Positions 7,202 to 13,121 of a stretch of 13,669 nucleotides of DNA are shown in pieces (the stretch's first letter is position 1; each line of letters opens with the position of its first letter). A program made the translations under genes and the position numbers. This DNA comes from Bacillota bacterium. Its GTDB lineage: Bacteria; Bacillota; Clostridia; Christensenellales; CAG-138. The stretch is from the NCBI GenBank assembly GCA_023458355.1, contig JAEWZS010000009.1, positions 1 through 13,669 on the forward strand, given 5' to 3'. A model generated the notes under the pieces. It saw only the letters and a program-made list of their open reading frames with translations, had not been told where the DNA came from and ran no database searches.

Positions 7202-8197
7202 ATGGACGAGAGAGAAGCGAGGCAGGCGGTAGCAGATGCTGGAAGGATATTGCTGAAGGAAGGCCTTGTTGCTCGTACATGGGGCAACATGAGCTGTCGA
7301 ATTGACGAAAAGACCTTTGCCATAACTCCCAGCGGCTTAAGCTACGAAAGCATGACGGCAGACGACGTGGTCGTCTATAACATGGAGGATGAGACTTGGT
7401 GCGGCAGTCGCAAACCTTCCTCCGAAAAGGGTGTACATATCGCGGCGTATAAGCAATTTAGAGACGCGGGTTTCGTGGTGCACACTCATCAGACCTACGC
7501 CTCTGCACTAGGCCTTTCCGGTTTTGATACACTTTCACCCACGACGGAAGAAAACGACATTCTCGGTGGAATAGCGCTTGCTAAATACGGTTTACCGGGC
7601 ACCAAGCACCTCTGTTCAAATGTGACAACCGCGCTTACAAAGGGTGCGTATGCGGTGCTCATGGCACAACACGGCGCGCTTATCGCCGGACGCGATCAAA
7701 AAGACGCATGTGACCGAGCAAGGTTTTTGGAGGAGGTATGCAAACGAGCGTGTAAAGGTCAGCCTGGAGCGGGGGAATTACATCGTGAACAAGAAATCTT
7801 AAGGGTCGTAAGCCGTGCGAGAGAATTCTATCCGTATGCCGGTTTTACAGTTGCTCCGCCCGTACGTGAGGTCGCGGCGACCGTGCGTTCCTTCCGTGCT
7901 CAACTCGATGATATGGCGCAGATGATAGGCGCGAGGTTAATCGTAATCGATGCAGAGCCTGAGTTGATTCTAAACGCACTCAAAGCGCGCAGTGCGGTGC
8001 TCGTAAAGGGCCTTGGAGCAATATGCCGTGCGGATACTAATGGGGATGTGGCGGCGCTCAAGCTTCTTACGGAAAAAGCCTGTGTGTGCTTCCTTCATAC
8101 GCGTGCTCTAAAAGCTGATATTGCGCTTTCACCGCTTGACGCGATGCTCATGCGGATGGTATATAAAAACAAGTACTCCAAAAAAATTGGGGGTTAA
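7202..8197 (+). CDS. Class II (zinc) aldolase/adducin-family protein with degenerate second domain
   Basis: Residues 1 to about 185 form a complete class II aldolase domain, related to L-fuculose-phosphate and L-ribulose-phosphate enzymes. It has the phosphate-binding WGNMSCR (27-33) and TPSG (42-45), Glu75 in the catalytic position (KPSSEKGVH), zinc ligands His94 and His96 (VVHTHQ) and the third zinc ligand His157 (MAQHGAL). All key residues are kept, so retro-aldol cleavage of a phosphorylated ketose, releasing DHAP or a related unit, is plausible. At 331 residues it is about 110 longer than the usual single-domain enzyme. The extra part (about 195-331) contains SAVLVKGLGAICRADTNGDVAALKL (264-288), which looks like the last strand and helix of the same fold without its histidine, suggesting a truncated duplicate. 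The ATG directly follows the upstream stop. It is the likely partner of the FGGY kinase. Confidence 0.88.
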   Translation: MDEREARQAVADAGRILLKEGLVARTWGNMSCRIDEKTFAITPSGLSYESMTADDVVVYNMEDETWCGSRKPSSEKGVHIAAYKQFRDAGFVVHTHQTYASALGLSGFDTLSPTTEENDILGGIALAKYGLPGTKHLCSNVTTALTKGAYAVLMAQHGALIAGRDQKDACDRARFLEEVCKRACKGQPGAGELHREQEILRVVSRAREFYPYAGFTVAPPVREVAATVRSFRAQLDDMAQMIGARLIVIDAEPELILNALKARSAVLVKGLGAICRADTNGDVAALKLLTEKACVCFLHTRALKADIALSPLDAMLMRMVYKNKYSKKIGG

Positions 8198-8203
8198 CTT
8201 CGT

Positions 8204-8650
8204 ATGGCAGTGAAACAACACAAAGAGCTTTGGCGTACCTTAAAATTCGTGCTTTTTTCCGTAAGCGCCGGCATCATAGAGATAGTAAGCTTTACGCTCT
8301 TAAATGAGTTGATGCATGTGCAATATTGGTTCAGCTATTTGACTGCACTTGTACTTAGTGTTCTGTGGAACTTCACTCTCAACCGACGTTTCACTTTTAA
8401 ATCTGCCTCCAATGTGCCTATTGCAATGCTCAAGGTGGTAGCCTACTACTGCGTTTTTACACCCGTTACCACTCTTTTAGGAAATTATCTGGTGGAAACG
8501 CTCGGGTGGAACGAGTACCTCGTAACAGGCATCAATATGGCGCTTAACCTTTCGACGGAGTTTTTTTACCAGAAGTATGTGGTTTACCGAAACTCTATCG
8601 ATACCAACGAACTCGCCAAAAAAGAAAAAAAAGCCCAAGAAAGCGCTTAA
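8204..8650 (+). CDS. GtrA-like membrane protein
   Basis: This 148-residue protein has four predicted membrane segments (about 12-34, 43-57, 74-96 and 103-121) and a Lys-rich C-terminal tail. The motif WNFTLNRRFTF (55-65) after the second segment is the hallmark of the GtrA/DPMS family. Members are thought to help move or flip polyprenyl-phosphate-linked sugars in cell-surface glycosylation, and many stand alone with no known role. It starts 6 nt after the aldolase stop, with only a weak G-rich binding site (GGGGG about 11 nt upstream), so it is likely translated by coupling to the upstream gene. No glycosyltransferase is next to it, which is unusual. Either it handles a lipid-linked form of the operon's sugar, or it is a passenger. 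Family assignment is firm; the role here is a guess. Confidence 0.87.
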   Translation: MAVKQHKELWRTLKFVLFSVSAGIIEIVSFTLLNELMHVQYWFSYLTALVLSVLWNFTLNRRFTFKSASNVPIAMLKVVAYYCVFTPVTTLLGNYLVETLGWNEYLVTGINMALNLSTEFFYQKYVVYRNSIDTNELAKKEKKAQESA

Positions 8651-8685
8651 CCGATTTATTACAAACATTTCGTGCCGAGCATTTC

Positions 8686-8711
8686 TATAACACGGAATTT
8701 GACGTGTTATA
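8686..8711. repeat. Inverted repeat sharing a half-site with the tetR promoter region
   Basis: Perfect 9-bp arms TATAACACG (8686-8694) and CGTGTTATA (8703-8711) surround an 8-nt spacer, GAATTTGA. No T tract follows on either strand, so it is a poor terminator. It lies 35 nt after the gtrA stop and just upstream of the next promoter. The CGTGTTAT arm recurs at 3363-3370 beside the tetR palindrome. A second binding site for the TetR regulator, or for another dimeric protein, is the reading I prefer. Confidence 0.5.
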
Positions 8712-8714
8712 AAA

Positions 8715-8730
8715 ATACTTGTACAAGTAT
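8715..8730. promoter_or_regulatory. Perfect 16-bp palindrome over the -35 box, probable operator
   Basis: ATACTTGTACAAGTAT is a perfect palindrome with no spacer. It covers the -35 hexamer TTGTAC (8719-8724) of the predicted promoter of the acetyltransferase gene, so a protein bound here would block RNA polymerase. The core differs from the half-sites near tetR, so a different regulator, not encoded in this window, may act here. The shape is compatible with GntR-, TetR- or MarR-type regulators; I cannot choose. Confidence 0.6.
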
Positions 8731-8747
8731 GCAAATAGACATATACT
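8719..8747 (+). promoter_or_regulatory. Sigma-A-type promoter of the GNAT-VOC-methyltransferase unit
   Basis: TTGTAC at 8719-8724 and TATACT at 8742-8747 are separated by 17 nt, an optimal distance. The predicted start of transcription is near 8754, giving a leader of about 93 nt before the ATG at 8847. The -35 element is buried in the palindrome 8715-8730. Confidence 0.7.
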
Positions 8748-8768
8748 ATCATTAAGTTGATTAAAGGT

Positions 8769-8834
8769 AAGGGGAGACGAAATGCGTTGTTCGACTCCCT
8801 TTTCCTAAACTTAAGAATAACACAGCTTAAAGGA
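8769..8834 (+). promoter_or_regulatory. Two adjacent leader hairpins, possible attenuator
   Basis: Hairpin 1: 8769-8776 (AAGGGGAG) pairs with 8795-8802 (CTCCCTTT), with one G-T pair. The stem continues across an A-A mismatch with CGAA (8778-8781) pairing TTCG (8790-8793) around an 8-nt loop, and TTTT lies at its end. Hairpin 2: TCCT (8803-8806) pairs with AGGA (8831-8834), and TTAAG (8811-8815) pairs with CTTAA (8826-8830) around a 10-nt loop, with a 4-nt bulge on the left. AGGA is part of the binding site of the acetyltransferase gene, so hairpin 2 would hide it. The pairing was read by eye, with no folding energies. Confidence 0.4.
8782..8808 (+). CDS. Possible 8-codon leader peptide (MRCSTPFS)
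   Basis: An ATG at 8782 follows an excellent ribosome binding site, AAGGGGAG (8769-8776), with a 5-nt spacer, and is read for eight codons to a TAA at 8806-8808. It is in a different frame from the acetyltransferase. Its binding site is the left arm of hairpin 1, its codons contain the right arm of that hairpin, and its stop region contains the left arm of hairpin 2. A ribosome finishing or stalling here would open hairpin 2 and free the downstream binding site. This is the arrangement of translational attenuators upstream of cat and erm resistance genes. Such a short frame could be chance. Confidence 0.4.
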   Translation: MRCSTPFS

Positions 8835-8846
8835 AGTAAAGTCTCA

Positions 8847-9797
8847 ATGGATCAAACCGCTCATGAGAATATCGATATCACACTTCTTCCCGGACTTGAT
8901 AGGGAGGCTTATAGGTCTGTATCGGTTTTACAAAAGATTTGCGAGTCGCATGACAAGATAACCCTCAAGCTCGAGCTCGATTATAAATTAAAAGCTTACG
9001 AGCAAAGAACTGCTGAGAAGGAAGCAGGCTTTATCGATGAGTTTATTGCATATAAGAATGGTCAAGCCATCGGTTACATCGGAATATGCGGTTTCGGCGG
9101 ACCGGGTATGCCGCTTGAAGTGACCGGTATGGTGCATCCTTCGTTTAGACGCAAGGGTATATTTACACGCCTATATGCGTTTGCTTTGAGCGAGTTTCAA
9201 AGGCGTTGCTGCAAAGATGTGCTTCTTTTGTGTGACAGGGTTTCAGGTGCAGGTCATGCATTCCTAAATAAAATCGGAAGTACTTATAAATTTTGCGAAG
9301 TCGAAATGTACCTCCAAAAGGACGTTCCCATTCATGATGTATATACCCACAGCGATATCCTGCTGCAAAAAGCGAATAACGCGGATGCCGCAATAATAAA
9401 AAAAATCGATGCCGCAGCTTGGAATAAACCGGATGGCACTTCCGGCGAGGACGAGGAGATATTTCTTCCTGAAGATGAAGAAAAACGCGGATTAACAATT
9501 TTTCTCGGTATAAAAGACGGCATAACTGTCGGGAAGATTAACCTGCAAAAGAGCGAGAGCGGTGTTTGGGGCATTTACGGCTTTGCCATGTTGCCTGAAT
9601 TTCGCGGTTTGGGCTATGGACGGGCAATGCTAAGGCAATCGATAGAAAAAATGAAAACTTCCGGTGCAAAAGAGATTATGCTGCAGGTCGTACCCGAAAA
9701 CGAGCGCGCGCTGAACCTTTATACATCCTGTGGATTTAAAGAGACATCCGTTATGGATTATTATACTCTCAGCGTTAAAAAAGGAGACAATCTATGA
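8847..9797 (+). CDS. Tandem-domain GNAT acetyltransferase
   Basis: The 316-residue protein contains two GNAT-like halves. The first (about 10-160) has VTGMVHPSFRRKGIFTRLY (92-110) and a weak remainder. The second (about 170-310) is canonical: IYGFAMLPEFRGLGYGRAML (243-262) with the CoA pyrophosphate loop R253-G-L-G-Y-G, then EIMLQVVPENERALNLYTSCGF (276-297). This two-lobed layout occurs in mycothiol-synthase-like and aminoglycoside-type families, where often only one half is catalytic; here the C-terminal half looks active. I chose the ATG 8847, preceded by AAAGGAAG about 10 nt upstream. The frame extends back to a TTG at 8757, but that is only a few bases after the predicted transcription start, so it is unlikely. 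The stop overlaps the VOC start (ATGA), meaning coupled translation. The acceptor substrate is unknown. Confidence 0.85.
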   Translation: MDQTAHENIDITLLPGLDREAYRSVSVLQKICESHDKITLKLELDYKLKAYEQRTAEKEAGFIDEFIAYKNGQAIGYIGICGFGGPGMPLEVTGMVHPSFRRKGIFTRLYAFALSEFQRRCCKDVLLLCDRVSGAGHAFLNKIGSTYKFCEVEMYLQKDVPIHDVYTHSDILLQKANNADAAIIKKIDAAAWNKPDGTSGEDEEIFLPEDEEKRGLTIFLGIKDGITVGKINLQKSESGVWGIYGFAMLPEFRGLGYGRAMLRQSIEKMKTSGAKEIMLQVVPENERALNLYTSCGFKETSVMDYYTLSVKKGDNL

Positions 9798-10165
9798 AAT
9801 TTCAAATGGTACACGAAAATTACAACGTATTTGACCTAAATACATCGATAGCGTTTTATGAGAAAGCGCTTGGGCTTAAAGAAAAGCGGAGAATAACGGC
9901 GGATGACGGCTCTTATATTATCGTATTCATCGGAAACGATGAAACTGACTTCGAGCTTGAACTGACATGGCTTCGTGATTGGGAAAAGCCATATGAGCTT
10001 GGCGATAACGAGTTCCATCTAGCTTTCCGTGCAGACGATTTTTCTAAAGCACACACGCTCCACAGTGAGATGGGATGCATCTGCTTCGAGAACAAAAAGA
10101 TGGGTATTTACTTCATCGAAGACCCGGACGGATACTGGCTGGAGATACTTCCCGCGAAACGCTGA
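9794..10165 (+). CDS. VOC-family protein, glyoxalase I-like
   Basis: The 123-residue protein is a standard single VOC module of two beta-alpha-beta-beta-beta repeats. Aligned by eye with E. coli glyoxalase I, all four metal ligands have counterparts: His7 (MVHENYNV), Glu56 (ELELTW), His75 (EFHLAF) and Glu117 (YWLEILP). The signature phrases SIAFYEKALGLKEKRR (18-33) and IEDPDGYWLEI (108-118) are also present. It may therefore be a lactoylglutathione lyase-like enzyme acting on a thiol adduct of methylglyoxal. Other VOC proteins are fosfomycin-type thiol transferases or drug-binding proteins, and the neighbouring acetyltransferase and methyltransferase keep a resistance role open. Its ATG overlaps the upstream stop by 4 bases, with AAGGAG upstream. 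Confidence 0.9.
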   Translation: MKFQMVHENYNVFDLNTSIAFYEKALGLKEKRRITADDGSYIIVFIGNDETDFELELTWLRDWEKPYELGDNEFHLAFRADDFSKAHTLHSEMGCICFENKKMGIYFIEDPDGYWLEILPAKR

Positions 10166-10185
10166 TACAATCCAAGGAGAGAGCT

Positions 10186-10983
10186 GTGGCTTCTTTAACT
10201 TTCGATTGCTTGAACCGTTATTACAGCGCATATGATGAGGATACCCGCCTACTATCTAAGCATGGGCAGATTGAATTTTTGACAACCATGCGCTATATAT
10301 CGCATTATCTTAAGCCGCAAATGCGCATTTTGGAGATTGGTGCAGGGACGGGGAGGTATTCCCATGCGCTTGCTCGACTAGGCTATTCCGTTACAGCCGT
10401 AGAGCTTATCCCCCGCAATATTGAAGTTTTTCAAGCAAATATCGCACCCGGTGAAGACGTATGTGTGATGCAGGGAAACGCATTAGACCTTTCTATGATT
10501 CATGAAGGTGCATTTGACATAACGCTTTTGCTTGGCCCAATGTATCATTTATTCACATTCGAAGAACAAAAACAAGCGCTTTCTGAAGCGCTTCGCGTCA
10601 CAAAAATAAACGGCGTACTCTTTGTCGCCTATTGCATGAGCGATGCTTCCATATTAAACTATGGTTTTCGAAACGGCAACATTTTCGAACTCATTGAAAA
10701 AGGCTTGCTTGACCCGGTAACATTTAGAGCATTTTCAACCCCAGAGGATCTCTTTGAGCTTTATCGCAAAACCGATATAGATGCGCTTGTAAACGGTTTC
10801 CCCGTAAAACGGCTGCATTTTGTAGCTGCCGATCTATATACCAATTATTTTCGAGAAACCATCGATGCGATGGACGACGATACCTTTTCAATGTACCTTA
10901 AATACCACTTCTCCGTATGCGAGCGAGAGGATATGGTAGGGATAACGCATCACAGCCTCGACGTTTTAACAAAGCTTCCTTAA
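10186..10983 (+). CDS. Class I SAM-dependent methyltransferase
   Basis: The 265-residue protein has a Rossmann-like methyltransferase core: motif I ILEIGAGTGRYS (48-59), the acidic residue Glu73 after the second strand (VTAVEL), a motif II-like segment VMQGNALDLS (94-103), motif IV FDITLLLGPMYHL (110-122), and EALRVTKINGVLFVAY (134-149). The C-terminal third is a variable cap that probably selects the substrate. I chose the GTG at 10186 because AAGGAGAG lies 4 nt upstream; the frame is open 37 codons further back, but that part lies over the VOC gene and reads as a non-coding shadow. It begins 20 nt after the VOC stop and is last in this unit. The substrate (small molecule, RNA or protein) cannot be told from sequence. 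Confidence 0.87.
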   Translation: MASLTFDCLNRYYSAYDEDTRLLSKHGQIEFLTTMRYISHYLKPQMRILEIGAGTGRYSHALARLGYSVTAVELIPRNIEVFQANIAPGEDVCVMQGNALDLSMIHEGAFDITLLLGPMYHLFTFEEQKQALSEALRVTKINGVLFVAYCMSDASILNYGFRNGNIFELIEKGLLDPVTFRAFSTPEDLFELYRKTDIDALVNGFPVKRLHFVAADLYTNYFRETIDAMDDDTFSMYLKYHFSVCEREDMVGITHHSLDVLTKLP

Positions 10984-11008
10984 AAAGCATCCTTTGAGGT
11001 GATTTTCT

Positions 11009-11959
11009 ATGAGCTCAGAAAACGAAGTTTTAGATCTGATTGCTAAAATTAAAGAAAACATCGCACGCGTCATGGTGGGAAAGGAACAAGCCGCCGATAT
11101 GGTGCTCATTGCACTCATCTGCGGCGGTCACATTTTAATTGAGGATGTACCCGGGCTTGGCAAAACCACGCTTGTAGCTGCGCTTGCGCGCACGCTCGAT
11201 TGTTCATTTCGCCGCATCCAGTTTACACCGGACGTACTGCCATCTGACGTTACGGGTTTTACGAGCATCAACCTAAAAACTGGCGAGCGCGAGGTAAACT
11301 TCGGTGCGGTGATGGCGCAGATTGTACTTGCCGACGAGATCAACCGTACAAGCCCAAAGACCCAATCGAGCCTGTTAGAGGTGATGCAGGAAGGCCAAGT
11401 GACCATCGACGGCGTAAGTTACCCTGTGCCGCAGCCGTTCATCGTGCTTGCAACGCAAAACCCCGTGGAGCTTATAGGTACTTATCCGCTTCCGGAAGCG
11501 CAGTTGGATAGATTTTTATTAAAAATTTCCCTCGGCTACCCGCAGCGGGACGAGGAGTTGAACATTTTAAAGCGCAACAAAGGCTTTAAGCCACTCGATG
11601 AACTTAAGAGCGTCGCCGATGCAAAGGATGTTCTGTTCCTTCGCGATAAGCACAAAGAGGTCCTTTGCACACAACCCATACTTGAATACATTGTTTCTAT
11701 CGTCAACGCTACACGAAATAACGAAAAGGTGTTGTTAGGCGTAAGTCCTAGAGGCTCTCTCGCTCTCATGAATGCTGCCATGGCGCATGCTATGCTTCAC
11801 GGCCGTTCCTACACGCTCCCCGACGATGTGCAATTTATGGCGGAACCTGTACTTGCGCATAGACTCATACTCCATCCGCAGGGGAGCCAAAAGAAAGAAA
11901 CACCCGAAGCGGTTTTAACCGGCATCCTCCGTTCCATCAAGGTACCGGGCCCCGCATGA
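11009..11959 (+). CDS. MoxR-family AAA+ ATPase
   Basis: The 316-residue protein is a typical MoxR ATPase (AAA_3 plus lid). Walker A is DVPGLGKTTL (46-55; Lys52, Thr53), Walker B is IVLADEINR (105-113; Asp109, Glu110), sensor 1 is ATQNP (148-152), the arginine finger lies in EAQLDRF (163-169), and sensor 2 is GVSPRGS (244-250). MoxR proteins are thought to act as chaperone-like assembly or maturation factors, usually working with vWA-type proteins encoded beside them; here that is the DUF58 gene, which overlaps by 4 bases (ATGA). The start has a GAGGTGAT binding site. It lies 25 nt after the methyltransferase; I see neither a terminator nor a clear promoter between them, so read-through from the upstream unit is possible. 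Confidence 0.95.
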   Translation: MSSENEVLDLIAKIKENIARVMVGKEQAADMVLIALICGGHILIEDVPGLGKTTLVAALARTLDCSFRRIQFTPDVLPSDVTGFTSINLKTGEREVNFGAVMAQIVLADEINRTSPKTQSSLLEVMQEGQVTIDGVSYPVPQPFIVLATQNPVELIGTYPLPEAQLDRFLLKISLGYPQRDEELNILKRNKGFKPLDELKSVADAKDVLFLRDKHKEVLCTQPILEYIVSIVNATRNNEKVLLGVSPRGSLALMNAAMAHAMLHGRSYTLPDDVQFMAEPVLAHRLILHPQGSQKKETPEAVLTGILRSIKVPGPA

Positions 11960-13119
11960 AAGCGACACGTATCGTTTTTTATACGACGATGGGTATTTGC
12001 CTACTCGCCGGCATGTACACGGGGCTTCGCGTGTACTATTTTGTGTTTTTTGCGCAGCTTTGCTCCATCCTTACAATGCTTCTCGTAAATCTTTGGACAA
12101 TCTATGCATTTACCTACAAACAGGAGTTGAATAAAAAGACCTGTGTCAAAGGCGATAGAGCGCTTTTACATCTGGAGATTAAAAATGAGCGCCCTGTTCC
12201 GCTTTCGCTAATGGAGGTTCATTTAGATGTCGTATCCTTGCGTGAAAAGCAGGATCTGATGTTTAGCTTAGCACCGTTTTCAGGCAAGGATTTCGATCTT
12301 TCACTTTCGCTTCCTTATCGCGGCATTTACCGCGTGGGCATGACAGGCATCAAGATTACCGATATTTTCGCACTCACAACGCTGCATTTTGATATGCGCT
12401 GGCTTCCTTATTACCGTATGGCAGAGCTTAAAGTGCTGCCTAAAGCGGAGATAGGCGATGCGGCAAACGCAGGGCTTGTCGACTCTAAGCTTTTCGGCAG
12501 CGCATATCTGAGGCAAACCGAGCAGGGAGAAGACGTTACGAGCGCGGGGCTTTACGTAAAAGGCGACCAACTCAAGCGTATCCACTGGAAAAAATCCGCA
12601 CAGCAAGGGCAGCTTTATGTTAAGCAGTACGAGCTTCCTGAGCGGGAACGTGTTCTAATTCTTCTTGACAGCTCCATTTATAAACTTATCGGCGAGGACG
12701 CACTCATCTATGCCGATACGCTTTGCGAATGCGCAGCAAGCATCGCAATCCACAGCCTTTCGCGCGAGCGCATTTTACAGCTTGTTACGAGCGCTGCGGT
12801 AAACGAGCGGCATGAATACGTTCGCATGGCCGAGCTCGAGTCTTTGCAGCACTTCCTTGCAGCGCTTCCTTTTTGCGGCAGCGAAAACCTGCCCGCTGCG
12901 CTCGCAAGTGCATGTACCGTGGCAAGTACTGCACGAGCGCTTTTTGTATTGACGCGTGAAACGGATCCGAATCTCAATACCGCGCTTGAACGCGCACTCA
13001 CGGTGTTTCCGTCGGTAACGTTGGTTCTTTGCGGCGGTGCGCGCGTGGGCGGCCGTATCCATACGCTGTATTTGGAACCCGGGTGTGATGCAACTAAGGC
13101 TTTGGAAGGAATCGGGTAA
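11956..13119 (+). CDS. DUF58 domain-containing membrane-anchored protein
   Basis: The 387-residue protein begins with two closely spaced membrane segments (about 6-25 and 29-51), then a beta-rich region containing SLSLPYRGIYRVG (116-128). The DUF58 core follows: YLRQTEQGEDVTSAGLYVKGDQLKRIHWKKSA (184-215), with the hallmark R-x-I-H-W-K-x-S-A, then ERVLILLDSS (231-240), which resembles the first strand and metal site of a vWA domain. The remainder (about 245-387) would complete the vWA-like fold. DUF58 proteins are the usual partners of MoxR ATPases in operons that also encode a transglutaminase-like membrane protein. Translation is coupled to moxR through an ATGA overlap. The domain assignment is firm; the biological substrate of such operons is poorly known. 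Confidence 0.92.
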   Translation: MKATRIVFYTTMGICLLAGMYTGLRVYYFVFFAQLCSILTMLLVNLWTIYAFTYKQELNKKTCVKGDRALLHLEIKNERPVPLSLMEVHLDVVSLREKQDLMFSLAPFSGKDFDLSLSLPYRGIYRVGMTGIKITDIFALTTLHFDMRWLPYYRMAELKVLPKAEIGDAANAGLVDSKLFGSAYLRQTEQGEDVTSAGLYVKGDQLKRIHWKKSAQQGQLYVKQYELPERERVLILLDSSIYKLIGEDALIYADTLCECAASIAIHSLSRERILQLVTSAAVNERHEYVRMAELESLQHFLAALPFCGSENLPAALASACTVASTARALFVLTRETDPNLNTALERALTVFPSVTLVLCGGARVGGRIHTLYLEPGCDATKALEGIG

Positions 13120-13121
13120 GT

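Noticed and set aside
8686..8715. Intrinsic terminator after gtrA
   Set aside because: The inverted repeat is perfect but is followed by A residues on the + strand and has no T tract on the - strand, so an operator is more likely.
8757..8846. N-terminal extension of the tandem GNAT from a TTG at 8757
   Set aside because: The TTG is only a few bases after the predicted transcription start, has no binding site, and the extension reads as a non-conserved leader containing hairpins.
10075..10185. Longer methyltransferase starting inside the VOC gene
   Set aside because: This part lies over conserved VOC codons in another frame; GTG 10186 has an excellent AAGGAGAG site.
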